Source of the DNA: Verticillium longisporum
Lineage: Eukaryota; Ascomycota; Sordariomycetes; Glomerellales; Plectosphaerellaceae
Assembly: GCA_019188255.1 (NCBI GenBank)
Contig: JAETXT010000001.1
Location: 6,758,001 to 6,822,000 of the forward strand
DNA: 64,000 nt
Direction: 5' to 3'
Shown here: positions 32,773 through 42,405 of the stretch, in pieces
Position numbering within the stretch: position 1 is the first letter of the stretch
How the letters are laid out: every line of letters starts with the position of its first letter
The notes under the pieces: generated by a model
The model's input: only the letters and a program-made list of their open reading frames with translations
What the model was told of the DNA's origin: nothing
The model's database searches: none
Made by a program: the position numbers and the translations under genes

Positions 32773-35700
32773 TTGGTTCCCATGTGTTTTCTTCGTGGCC
32801 GTAGTTCTTCCACTTAATGAGGTACTCGTCCTGGTTGTTCTTCGTTCTGTGGTCGATGATCCTTTCGACTTCATATTCGTTTGTGTCTTCTACTTCCACG
32901 CTGGTTGCGAGTGGTGCGTTCGGTGGTGCTGGTTCCAAAAGTGCTATGTGAAAAACGGGGTGAATCTTCATGTTCTCTGGCAATGAGAGGTGGTAGTTGG
33001 TATCCGGGAGTTTCTTGAGAATTTTAAAAGGTCCTAGTTTCTTGAAGTCCAGTTTGTCGTTTGGTCGTTTGGTTTTGATGTTTCGGCGGATAAGGTAGAC
33101 GCTACCTCCCTCCTGTAAGGATGGTCCCTTCATCCTTGTTTTGTTGGCGTACGTGGTCATTCTGGTACGTACGAGCTCGAGGTCGAGCTTGATCTGGTCC
33201 TGGATCTTGCGGATGCTGGCCGCAATGTTGGTTGCTTTTGGCGTGTCTGGTGCTTCGCGGCGTTCCGCGTAGGCTGTTGGGTTGTACCCATAGTTGGCAT
33301 AGAAGGGTGACTCCTTTGTGGACTCGCTTGGTGAGCTGTTGTATGCGAACTGTGCGATGGGTAGTAATGTGACCCAGTCATCTTGTTGGTAGTTGATATA
33401 ACACCGAAGGTACTGCTCTAGAGTCTGGTTCGTTCTTTCTGTCTGTCCGTCTGTCTGCGGGTGAAAAGCCGTGGATAGCTTATGTTTGGCTCCAAGTTGA
33501 GCGATGAGTGACTTCCAGAAGTTGCTGGTGAAGAGCTTGTCTCTATCTGACACCAGTTCTTTTGGGAGTCCGTGTTGTCCCACAATGTTCCTGAGGAACA
33601 CATAGGCGAGGTCTTCTGCCGTTCCTGTGGCTTTATACGGGAGAAAGTAGGAGTACTTGGTGAGTCGGTCGACGACTACTAGGATGTTGTCGTAAGAGGT
33701 CCCAGTTAAGGGTTCCTTCGATGGTGGCAGGCTGGTGATGAAGTCCAGTGAGACTGACTCCCAGGCTGCGGTTGGTACTGGTAGTGCTTTGAGTTCTCCA
33801 TAGGGCCTGTGTCTCTCTGCCTTGCTTTTCTTGCAGAGGTTGCAGTTGCGGATCACTGCTGTGACGTCCTGTCTGGTTCCTTTGAAGTCGTGATGTTTTC
33901 TGAGTCGGGCGAATGTTTTCGCTACTCCTTGGTGTCCGTGGGCCTTGGCCCCGTGGACTTGTTCGATGAGCTCTGTGGTGCTCTTGGGTGGCTTGGCGGG
34001 TTTTATTCGTGTGGTGACCGCCAAGGTACGGTGGTACGGGATTAGATTTCCTTCTTTGTCGCTTGCGAGGATTGCGTTATTGTTTGGGGGTGTGGTTTGT
34101 TCGTGGTCTGAGCGTCTGCTCAAGATATCTGCCCTGCCATTCTCAGATCCTTTGCGATAGATGATGGTGAAGTTGAATTCCGAAAGGAATTCTGCCCATC
34201 TTATTTGGCGTTTGTTGAGGTCTTTGTTCGTTGTGAAGTGTGCAAGATTTTTGTGGTCGGTGTAGACCTTGACTTCGTGTCGTGCTCCGGAGAGATACGT
34301 TCTCCATTCTTTGAAGGCTTCGATGATTGCCATGAGTTCTTTGTCGTGTATCTGATAATTGAGCTCTGGTCCGTGTAGCTTCTTCGAGAAGAACGCTACT
34401 GGGTGCAGGCGTCCTTGGTCGTCCCTTTGTCCTAACTGTCCTCCAATGGCGAAGTCGGAGGCATCTGTCTCGACTTCCATGGGTTTTTCGGGGTCTATCA
34501 TTCGGAGGACTGGTTCGCTGAGGACGGCATCGATAATTTGGCGAAATGCCTTTTCTTGGGGTTCGTTCCATGCGAACTCTATTTCCTTGACCGTGAGGCT
34601 CGTCAAAGGATTGGCAGTCTTGCTGTATCCTTTTAGGAATCGTCGGTAGAAGTTGACGAAACCGAGGAATGCTCTGACGTCCTTGACGTTCTTTGGTGTA
34701 GGCCATTCCCTGATGGCTGCCACTTTGGATTTTTCCATCCTGATTTCTCCTGGGGTGATCGTATACCCTAGGAAATCTACTTCCTGTGTGTGGAACTTGG
34801 CTTTTTCTGGTTCTACTAACAGCTCGTGCTGGTGTAGTCGTGTGAGGACCTGGTGGACGTGTCCCTTGTGTTCTTCCATTGTCTTCGAGAAGATCAGAAT
34901 GTCATCGAGATATACCACCACGAAGACGTCCAGGAATTCTCGCAGTACATCGTTGATCATGTTTTGGAAGGTTGCGGGGGCGTTGGTCAATCCGAATGGC
35001 ATGACCAAGTACTCGTAGTGTCCTCGTCGTGTTCGGAATGCCGTTTTCCATTCCTCTCCATCCTTGATGCGGATGAGGTTATATGCTCCTTTGAGATCGA
35101 GCGCTGTGAACCAATTGGCTCCTGCTAATGCGTCCCTGAGTTCTGATATCAGAGGCAATGGGTAGCAGTTCTTGATGGTAATGTCGTTCAACTGTCTGTA
35201 GTCGACGCATAGTCTTTCCTTGCCATTCTTCTTTGGCACAAAGAGAATCGGGTATCCTGCTGGGGATGTCGATGGTCGGATGTATCCTTTTCTGAGGTTC
35301 TCCTTGAGATACTCGTCGAGAGTATCCATCTGTCGAGGGTTCAATCCGTAGATCTTGTTGAATCGGGGGCTCTCTCCTTCCTTGATTGGGATTTCGTGGT
35401 CGTAGTGTGTGTGCTTAGGTAGCACCGTGTCGACTTCTTCCCTGAAGATCTTTTCGTACTTCCAGTATTCCTTGGGTACGTTCTGCAGTCTTTCTTGCTG
35501 TTCTGTTGTGAGCTCCTCCGGGGTTGTCTCCTCTGAGTTGTCCCTATTCGTGAGGGCTAGTTGGAGGTCGCTTGAGAGACCGCTCGTGGGTCTTTCCTCA
35601 GGGGCTGACGTACTCCACTGGACGCGGCCAGCTGTCCAGTCAATCTGAGGGTTCCATTGTCTGAGCCATGGGATGCCTAGGATGATTTGTTTTCCTCCCA

Positions 35701-36049
35701 TGTTGGTGATGTCGAAGGTTATGTGACCTTGACGGCGAGAGATGAACACCTGGAGGGGCGCAGTCTCCGTGTTCACGATCCCTCCTCCGTATGAGACCGC
35801 TTGTCCTTCCACCGTGCTGAGTTGATAGGGTTCCTCCTTATATTTCCATGTGATCTTATTCTTGTTGATGTATTCGGGGCTCATGTAGTTGCCCTGGGCG
35901 CCGCTGTCTAGTAGCGCGCTTGCCCATCGTCCTCCTACGTTTATTCTCACGTAGAGGTGATTCGTGCCGTGGGTTCGTTCGGCTGAGCAGATCGCTCTTA
36001 CTTCCTTCGTCGGTCGTTGTCCCTGTCCGACCGACGCTTGCCTTTTCCC
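32660..36049 (-). CDS. Pol polyprotein (PR-RT-RNaseH-IN-chromodomain)
   Basis: Open in the -1 frame relative to gag from within the overlap to 32660. There is no ATG at its head (the open frame starts at a GTG at 36076), so it must be made by frameshifting. Numbering from that GTG, 1138 aa: aspartic protease DSG at 57-59; reverse transcriptase with YLDD at 389-392; RNase H with TDAS at about 537-540; integrase zinc finger (HGH...CNLC, about 712-748); integrase DDE Asp778, Asp844, Glu880; GPY/F-like module (KLGPFKIL, about 1013-1020); and a chromodomain at about 1067-1117. The chromodomain keeps the three aromatic cage positions (Y1068, W1089, Y1092), as in HP1, so it could bind methylated H3K9. 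All catalytic residues are present and no stop interrupts it. Confidence 0.95.
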   Translation of the reverse strand, partial: GKRQASVGQGQRPTKEVRAICSAERTHGTNHLYVRINVGGRWASALLDSGAQGNYMSPEYINKNKITWKYKEEPYQLSTVEGQAVSYGGGIVNTETAPLQVFISRRQGHITFDITNMGGKQIILGIPWLRQWNPQIDWTAGRVQWSTSAPEERPTSGLSSDLQLALTNRDNSEETTPEELTTEQQERLQNVPKEYWKYEKIFREEVDTVLPKHTHYDHEIPIKEGESPRFNKIYGLNPRQMDTLDEYLKENLRKGYIRPSTSPAGYPILFVPKKNGKERLCVDYRQLNDITIKNCYPLPLISELRDALAGANWFTALDLKGAYNLIRIKDGEEWKTAFRTRRGHYEYLVMPFGLTNAPATFQNMINDVLREFLDVFVVVYLDDILIFSKTMEEHKGHVHQVLTRLHQHELLVEPEKAKFHTQEVDFLGYTITPGEIRMEKSKVAAIREWPTPKNVKDVRAFLGFVNFYRRFLKGYSKTANPLTSLTVKEIEFAWNEPQEKAFRQIIDAVLSEPVLRMIDPEKPMEVETDASDFAIGGQLGQRDDQGRLHPVAFFSKKLHGPELNYQIHDKELMAIIEAFKEWRTYLSGARHEVKVYTDHKNLAHFTTNKDLNKRQIRWAEFLSEFNFTIIYRKGSENGRADILSRRSDHEQTTPPNNNAILASDKEGNLIPYHRTLAVTTRIKPAKPPKSTTELIEQVHGAKAHGHQGVAKTFARLRKHHDFKGTRQDVTAVIRNCNLCKKSKAERHRPYGELKALPVPTAAWESVSLDFITSLPPSKEPLTGTSYDNILVVVDRLTKYSYFLPYKATGTAEDLAYVFLRNIVGQHGLPKELVSDRDKLFTSNFWKSLIAQLGAKHKLSTAFHPQTDGQTERTNQTLEQYLRCYINYQQDDWVTLLPIAQFAYNSSPSESTKESPFYANYGYNPTAYAERREAPDTPKATNIAASIRKIQDQIKLDLELVRTRMTTYANKTRMKGPSLQEGGSVYLIRRNIKTKRPNDKLDFKKLGPFKILKKLPDTNYHLSLPENMKIHPVFHIALLEPAPPNAPLATSVEVEDTNEYEVERIIDHRTKNNQDEYLIKWKNYGHEENTWEPIKNLNCPQLLRQFHQHQTPPATPPNPKRANPRRKSPP

Positions 36050-37941
36050 GAAGGCGGCGGCGTGGTAGGTGGCCACGTTGTGTTTAGATTGCTTGGGTCG
36101 AGGTTGTCGTCGTCCTTATAATGGACCCTGAAGAGTGGCTTCTTGACGTGTTTCATACGGTGAAGCCTCCAATCTCTGGCCTTGGCCATATAGTGCTTTA
36201 TGCACGCGTCATTATCGCAGTCCTCCCATCTGGCATGGTCTTGGTAGCATTTGTCGTGATAAGCGGGGTCTGGTCGGAACGTGAGCCGACCTTGACTGTA
36301 TTCGTCCATGTGTAGGATCCATTTGCGACTTTCCTGTTCGAACTCTACCGTTACTCGTGGCTCGGTCCAGTGGTTGCGCGGGAGAAACCGGTGCGCGGCT
36401 TTCTCTTTGAAATGATATTCGCAGTCGTCGTAGACACATTCGGGCCAAAACAACTGATAGTGTTGTTCGTGGGCGTGGTGGAGTGCTGGATGGTCTCCTA
36501 CCATGAGTCGTACGTTTTCTTTCGTGCTTTCTTGCTTTCGGGCGCTGGCCTTCCATGGCTTGGTCCCGTAGTAGATGAGTTCGTCCCACGGTACAAGGGG
36601 ATCGTAATCCTCACTAGGGTTGCTAACGGCGTAGGTCTGTGTTGGGATGTGGAGTTGAAGTTGTCCCAACGGGGGTTCCTCCTCCTGGCTTGCTTGCGTG
36701 TATTCGTCCCATTCCTCGTTGCTCATAAGTCCAACGTGGAGTGCGGCCTGTGGTTCCGGGTGAGCTTGTTCATAAGCCCTTTCTTCGTCTGTATCGATTT
36801 CCTGGGTCTCCGGCGTTACTTGCTGGGCCCATTTCTGAATTCGTCTTTCCTTCCTGGTGGTGACCATCATGGCCAGGGTTCTTTGTCCCGTAGGTGCCCT
36901 GGGGAACCATCCATTCTGTTCCTTACTGTCCTTGTGGGTCAGGCAATCATCCTGGTAACAGAAGGTCCAGTTAGTTTTGGCATGGTCCTGGTGTTGAGTA
37001 TGGTTGAGCTGTCGTTCGTTTACGGGTTTCCAGGGCTTCTTAGGTTGCCGGCATTCTCGAGCCATATGCCCGTTTTTGCCGCAGTTGTAGCATTTCATGT
37101 CCTTGAGATCCTTCGGTTTGCCATGTCTGGTATTGTCGAGCTCCATGGGTCCTGCATGGGTGGTCTGTCCCCAAGCCGTGCTGACGCGGGGTTTGTCGTG
37201 CTGGTACTTGCGTCCTTGATTGGATCGGTGGTGGGGAATGCGAGGGTTCCATGGTCCTATAGCGGGCTTTCGTCCCTTTTCTATTCTGCGTTCGTACTGG
37301 CGATCGTCGATTTTGACGGCCATGGCGATGTACTCGGTGAGGGTTTCGGGTCTATCCTCCCGGATGAGGTCGTCCTTGACGGCGTCTTTGAGTCCTTCGT
37401 AGAAGCGGGCCATGAGAGCGGACTCTGTCCAATCGAGTCGACTGGCTAAGAGTCGAAACTCCGTGGCGTACTTAGTGGCTGGCCCGGTCTGTTTGAGCTG
37501 AAGGATTTTTCTTTCGTTTTGTCGTTCCTCGTCCACGTCCCCAAACGCTCCTTTAATGGCTTCTTCGAATGCGTTCATACCTGCGTAGATGTCCTGGGTG
37601 GCCTGCTTCATATCTTCTTTCTTGGTGTGGGTGGAATAGTCCCTAATGAAGGGTTCGAACCAGTGCAAGGCGTCCCCTTTGAGGTAAGAGGAGGCGTTGG
37701 CGACCTTCTCGCCCCAGTACTTAAGTTGGCCCTCATTGGCTTTGTGGTACTGGCGTACCTGGGTGATGAAAGACTGAAGTGCCCTAGGGTTGCCGTCGAA
37801 TGACTGAGGGGGAAGAGCCTTCATGCTCGTTCCGCCTTGAAGTTGTTGCATTGAGGCTCGGAGCTGTTCGTTCTCCGAACGGAGCTCCTGGATCATAGCG
37901 GCCAAGTTGCTGGCGCTGTTTCCGACGCTGTTGGTGGACAT
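35998..37941 (-). CDS. Gag polyprotein
   Basis: 647 aa from ATG 37941. Residues 13-36 are a short coiled coil (IQELRSENEQLRASMQQLQ). The retrotransposon Gag/capsid domain spans about 70-215 (FIRDYSTHTKKEDM, RFYEGLKDAVKDDLI). A CCHC knuckle lies at 284-297 (CYNCGKNGHMAREC). The long acidic, Trp/His/Tyr-rich C-terminal region (about 310-620) is unusual in length and has repeated H-X-W and DDC-type motifs (YQDDCLTHK, YDDCEYHF, WEDCDNDACIKH) whose role is unknown. It ends in a basic tail (GKGKRRSDRDNDRRRK) in the overlap with pol. Packages the RNA in virus-like particles. Confidence 0.93.
   Translation of the reverse strand: MSTNSVGNSASNLAAMIQELRSENEQLRASMQQLQGGTSMKALPPQSFDGNPRALQSFITQVRQYHKANEGQLKYWGEKVANASSYLKGDALHWFEPFIRDYSTHTKKEDMKQATQDIYAGMNAFEEAIKGAFGDVDEERQNERKILQLKQTGPATKYATEFRLLASRLDWTESALMARFYEGLKDAVKDDLIREDRPETLTEYIAMAVKIDDRQYERRIEKGRKPAIGPWNPRIPHHRSNQGRKYQHDKPRVSTAWGQTTHAGPMELDNTRHGKPKDLKDMKCYNCGKNGHMARECRQPKKPWKPVNERQLNHTQHQDHAKTNWTFCYQDDCLTHKDSKEQNGWFPRAPTGQRTLAMMVTTRKERRIQKWAQQVTPETQEIDTDEERAYEQAHPEPQAALHVGLMSNEEWDEYTQASQEEEPPLGQLQLHIPTQTYAVSNPSEDYDPLVPWDELIYYGTKPWKASARKQESTKENVRLMVGDHPALHHAHEQHYQLFWPECVYDDCEYHFKEKAAHRFLPRNHWTEPRVTVEFEQESRKWILHMDEYSQGRLTFRPDPAYHDKCYQDHARWEDCDNDACIKHYMAKARDWRLHRMKHVKKPLFRVHYKDDDNLDPSNLNTTWPPTTPPPSGKGKRRSDRDNDRRRK
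36008..36049 (-). promoter_or_regulatory. -1 ribosomal frameshift signal at the gag-pol junction
   Basis: Read on the minus strand: heptamer GGGAAAA (36049-36043) lies in the gag frame as TCG GGA AAA, i.e. the N-NX-XXY-YYZ register required for -1 slippage. Then come a 6-nt spacer (GGCAAG) and a perfect 9-bp stem, CGTCGGTCG (36036-36028) with CGACCGACG (36016-36008), with an 11-nt loop. The gag stop TAA follows at 36000-35998. After slippage the codons are GGG AAA AGG, exactly the pol frame. The RIPped relative keeps the heptamer (31186-31192) and most of the stem. Confidence 0.85.
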
Positions 37942-38004
37942 TGTTCCTGTGGTAAGTATTGCTCAGTGTCACAAGGTAAACCTACTGAACAAGAGTGATC
38001 AAAA

Positions 38005-38457
38005 TGTTACGACCTGGCAGCTTCCGAAGGGGGAACACTGTCAGAGGGTTAGGGTTGCTGTTTGCAGAAGCTTAGGTTGTGACTCTGAGACGATGTGGTG
38101 TCGTAAGGCGTTGCGCACTCGTTACAATGGATACAAGGTAAGACTTAGATTGATCACTGTCGTGAGAAAGAATGTATCTACAAGTCCAGAATGTCCGTCC
38201 TTATATACCTGCCATCCTGTCCTTGTTGTGTTAGGTGGTGAGCTCATGTTGGATGGCTCACTGTTATGTCGTGATCCTGTTATGTTGGATCACGGCTCAC
38301 GGCGATCCAGGCATAACAGTGATCCTTAGCCCTGGATCACTGTTCCTGGTGATCCCGTCACGTGACCTAGCCTTGGCGAGCCTTATCTTATCAGTGACCC
38401 TGGATCCTCTGACGTGGGGCTTGTCTGCGGCCGGTTGTTCGACCCGTGCTCGTTACA
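38005..38457 (-). repeat. LTR of the intact gypsy (5' LTR relative to gag-pol)
   Basis: 453 bp, indistinguishable by eye from 31591-32043. It would carry the promoter for the minus-strand gag-pol RNA. The gag start lies 63 bp inside. Confidence 0.95.
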
Positions 38458-40019
38458 TCGGGCTAGAATAACTAGTAGTATTATTTATAAGCGTAATAGA
38501 GTACTAAGTAGTCTCCTATTATAAATTATACGTTTTCTTTAATACTTTCTCGCTTTTAGGTATTAGCCTTCTATAATTAGGTCCTATAGTAGATAAGTTC
38601 GTTCTATAATATTAGGGGATTATAGTCCTTATTAGCGCTATTAACTTTATATATCTATATAAATATATAGAGCTAGATCTATCTAAGTGGAGATTCTTCT
38701 TCGTTAGCTCGTATATATTTATCCTATTCTATATTATTTATTAATCCTATATAAAGAGCTAATTATAATTCTAAGTAAATATATTTATAAGCTCTTTCCT
38801 TATCTATATCGATTTCCTAGGTCTCGGGTATTACTTATTAAGCCTATTTCTGGATACGTTTATCTTTCTTCGTAATTATTATTATAGCTAGGGTTCGTTA
38901 TCCTATAAGCGCCCTAAGGAACTATCTATTCTACTCCTTACTATCCTTATATATAAAATAGCTATCCTAATAATAAAAGGTCTAGTTAGTATTAGTATAG
39001 TTCTAGTACTAGGTATAGTTAAGCTATTACTTATTAATAGGCTTCTAAGGCTTCTTTAGTTAATAATATTCGCGGGCTATATATTTATTTTTTTTATAAT
39101 CATAATACTTAATATCTTTAAAGTCTTTAGGTTTCCTATATCGAGTATTATCGAGTTCTATAGGTCCTAAATAAATAGTCTATCCCTAAGCTATATTAAT
39201 ATAAGGTTTATCGTATTAATATTTACGTCCTTAATTAGAATAATAATAGGGGATATATAGGTTCTAGGGTCTAATAATAAGCTTTCGTCCCTTTTCTATT
39301 TTTCGTTTATATTAGCGATTATCTATTTTAATAGCTATAACGATATACTTAATAAAGGTTTCGGGTCTATCCTCCTAGATAAGGTCGTCCTTAATAGCGT
39401 CCTTAAGTCCTTTATAGAAATAGGCTATAAGAGCGGACTTAGTTTAATTAAGTTAAGTAGCTAAGAATCGAAACTCCGTAGCGTATTTAATAGCTAGCCC
39501 TGTCTATTTAAATTAAAGGATCTTTCTTTTATTTTATTATTCTTTATCTATATCTCTAAACGCCCCTTTAATAGCTTCCTCGAATACGTTTATATTTATA
39601 TAGACGTCCTAAATAATCTATTTTATATCTTCCTTTTTAATATAAATAGAATAATCTCTAATAAAAGGTTTAAATTAATATAAAGCGTCCCTTTTAAGAT
39701 AAGAGGAGGTATTAGCGACTTTCTCGCCCTAATACTTAAGCTAGCCTTCGTTAACCTTCTAGTACTAGTATACCTAGGTAATAAAAGACTAAAATGCCCT
39801 AAGGTTATTATCGAATAGCTAAGGGGGAAGAGCTTTTATACTCGTTCCGCCTTAAAATTACTATATTAAGGCTCGTAGCTACTTATTCTCTAAGCGGAGC
39901 TCTTAGATTATAATAGCTAGGTTATTAGTACTATTTCCGATATTATTAATAGATATTATTCCTATAATAAGTATTACTTAATATTATAAAGTAAACCTAT
40001 TAAATAAGAATAATTAAAA

Positions 40020-40498
40020 TATTACGACCTAATAGCTTTTAAAGGGGGAATATTATTAGAAGGGGTTAGGGTTATTATTTAATAGAAGCTTAGGTTATAA
40101 TTCTAAGACGATATAGTATCGTAAAGCATTATATATTCGTTATAATAAATATAAAGTAAGATTTAGATTAATTATTATCGTGAGAAAGAATATATCTATA
40201 AGTCTAGAATATCCGTCCTTATATATTTACTATCCTATCCTTATTATATTAAATAGTAAGCTTATATTAGATAGTTTATTAGTTAATTATTAGTAATCTA
40301 TAATATTAGGATTACGGTATATTATCCTATAAGCTATTCCTTAGCTTATTGCGGCGTCCTTAGTAAGCCCGACGACTTACCCTTTATATCTAAGTAAGCT
40401 ATTACGTGATTTGCCAAGTAGGCCCGATTCTTATCTTATCGCGCTCCCTAATCGCGGGGTCGTCGATTCGCGGCCGCCCTGCTTCCTTAGTTGTTATA
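40020..40498 (-). repeat. LTR of the RIPped gypsy element (plus-strand right)
   Basis: 479 bp, partner of 26686-27164. Its last roughly 150-180 bp keep GC-rich stretches and several CA/TG pairs (for example attgcggcg, acgtgatttgccaag, cgcggccgccctgc), where the left LTR reads tatagcg, ataatttatta and cgtagctaccct. RIP was therefore less complete here. Confidence 0.88.
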
Positions 40499-41640
40499 GC
40501 TTAGTACCTAGGGCCTACCTTATTCTAACGTAATCTACCTAAGATCCTCGCTATAAACCTAGAACGCTTAATATTATTTAGTAGGCTATCGTACTATAGC
40601 TTATTATGAATATACTATAGGCTAGGTCCGCGATTTAGTTAGCTATAAAGCTTATTTCTATTACGTTAATTAGGTCCCTCTAATATATATTTTCTATATC
40701 TAAGATTAATTTCGGGTTTAAAGGGATAGGCTAGTAATTACTAATATATAATTCCTATTAATAACTATTAAGGATATTATAGGAGGTATTTAGGTAATAA
40801 CTAAGGGTATTACTTAGTTAGAGGATAAAGAGATAATAATAGATAAAAGGATAAAAGGAAAGGAGAGATAAAAGTAATTATATCTCGAGAAGGAGATATT
40901 AGATTAGGAAATAAATTAAAGATTTTAATAGCCCTTAATAAGAGCTATAAAATAGTATAGGTTTTATTTAGATCGAAGGTAAATAAATAGAGGGGTTAAT
41001 TAAAAAGAAGATTATAATTAATTAAGAAGAATATTTAAATTAATCTTAATAGAAGTAAAGTATATCTTAGAAAGTATCTATTTATAATAATTAAGAATAA
41101 GTAATTTAAATAGGAATTACTATATAAAGGAGACTTATAAGTATAATTAGAATTAGATTATTATTAAGACTTAAAAAACCTAAAAAATAGGTTAAGGGGG
41201 TGCTCTCTATATATAATAGATTAACCCTTAGTAGCTATATATAGATAAGGCGCTTAGACTACCTCTAGACCTATAGGGGAAATAGAGCTAGATTTTAAGC
41301 TTTAGCTAATAGAGTATAAGAGAAATTAATAGCTTATTAGTATAGAATAGCTCTATAGGATATTATAAAAAGGATACTATTCTATAGCTATGATATTTCT
41401 CTTTTTAATAATATATATATTATTATAGTTTAGCTTTTATTTAAGCTACTAGAGTAGTTATAAGACTCTAACTCCTTATAACTCCTATAAAGATTAATCT
41501 AAGTCTTCTCTTTAATTATACTCCCCTTTATATACCTTTAATCTTAAAAAGAAATACTATTCTATAGCTTAAAATAAGGGCTACTAGAATTTTTAATATT
41601 ATATACCTATTTAATTATATAGGACAATTCATACCCTATA
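40499..41640. repeat. AT-rich RIPped repeats, including a copy of the B-A unit
   Basis: About 40760-41510 matches, in direct orientation, the B (19461-19870) and A (19890-20165) blocks of the AT-rich TIR element at 19-22 kb, without a visible TIR. 40,500-40,760 is other RIP-altered DNA that I cannot classify. No ORFs. Confidence 0.7.
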
Positions 41641-41711
41641 TAATAGAGTTATGAACTCTGAAGACCTAGCCTTATAGGCGTAGCATCTAGCTAATCTAGA
41701 GACCCTGGGTT

Positions 41712-41790
41712 GGCTAGACCTTTTAGTGTAGTGGTTACGCTGCACTACTTGCATCTATAACACTAAGACTCGACTCTAGACCTAGCCCCC
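41712..41790 (+). repeat. Degenerate tRNA-like sequence (possible SINE head)
   Basis: TAGTGTAGTGG (41724-41734) matches a Pol III A-box and the D-arm of several eukaryotic tRNAs. A B-box-like GACTCGACTC begins about 43 nt later, near the normal tRNA spacing. GGCTAG (41712) and CTAGCC (about 41781) could pair as an acceptor-like stem. The anticodon arm does not fold cleanly, so this is not a working tRNA gene. It may be a tRNA-derived SINE or a decayed tRNA. Confidence 0.3.
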
Positions 41791-42405
41791 TAGATAAGCG
41801 ATAGCTTCATTTACTAATTCAAACTATATTAAATCTAGTCAATCAATTCAAACAGTTAAATCTATAGTCCAAGAAAATTTAACAGTCAATTCCACCCCTG
41901 ATATTTGAATTGATTGTGAATTGATAGTAGCGCTGCTTAGCTATATGAGATCAATTACTCCTAGCCACACTTGAAACAAGCACTGAAGTCGCGGACTGTC
42001 GTGCGCATTGCTCCCTTTGGTCCGTAACATGTCACTAGTGGTTAAAGTCACCTATCCCGACGTGCCTAGAGAAATCTTTCTCCTAGTGTCTTGTAGGTCG
42101 AGGCCGCTGCGCTGGCACAGAATAATGATTAGGAACGGAAGACATCTTGCTATGGCTCTTCCTCACTTGTGGACATTACGCTGTTGAAGAATCACTTGGG
42201 CAGAACGTCACACGTACTCCATCTCCACAGTGGTTTGACACTGAGATCAAGTGGGCACCAAGCTCGGTCCGGTGAATCACCAGGTTCCGAGAAGTGAGCC
42301 GAAGCATCTTCAGTGTTGTTATCTCGCTCTCGCTGGAGTGTCAACATGCTGAACCTAGCGCTCGGCCACCAAGCTGCCCAAAGGCCAGACGGCCGAGGTG
42401 CTTAT
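41791..42405. other. Intergenic/repeat-edge DNA, no gene recognised
   Basis: Composition returns to normal by about 41,980. A second tRNA-like head (CTAGTGGTTAAAGTC near 42,030, with GTAGGTCGAGGCC about 60 nt on) is weaker than the one at 41.7 kb. No ORF with protein features. Confidence 0.35.

Larger units (their letters stand above)
31591..38457 (-). mobile_element. Intact chromodomain Ty3/gypsy retrotransposon (chromovirus)
   Basis: 6867 bp with two 453-bp LTRs that look identical and a 5-bp TCGGG target duplication (31586-31590 and 38458-38462). The coding strand is minus: gag, then pol in the -1 frame (protease, RT, RNase H, integrase, chromodomain), plus one spliced ORF on the opposite strand between the end of pol and the 3' LTR. 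CA and TG are at normal frequency, so it has escaped RIP. It landed in the gag region of the older relative, at a point homologous to about 36445 of its own sequence. On the coding strand a purine tract (AAGGAGGAG) precedes the 3' LTR and would serve as polypurine primer. The primer-binding site after the 5' LTR is not one I recognise. Identical LTRs and open frames suggest recent activity. Confidence 0.95.
26686..40498 (-). mobile_element. Old Ty3/gypsy element, heavily RIPped, interrupted by a younger relative
   Basis: Bounded by 479-bp LTRs (26686-27164 and 40020-40498) and a perfect GCTTA duplication (26681-26685 and 40499-40503). Without the nested insertion (31591-38462) it is about 6.94 kb. 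The sequence is collinear with the intact element: for example, pol-antisense signatures in 27.9-31.1 kb, the gag-pol frameshift heptamer at 31186-31192, and gag remains at 31.2-31.6 and 38.46-39.95 kb. C-to-T/G-to-A changes are everywhere and CA/TG are nearly gone. All long frames are destroyed. Coding sense was minus, as in the intact element. Confidence 0.9.

Noticed and set aside
36370..37449. 359-aa plus-strand frame opposite gag
   Set aside because: Shadow of the gag ORF; it lacks the motif conservation between copies that supports the 32145-32772 antisense gene.
26341..41640. CRISPR-like or centromeric repeat array
   Set aside because: AT-richness and repetition are explained by RIPped transposons with defined LTRs and target duplications; no regularly spaced short repeats.
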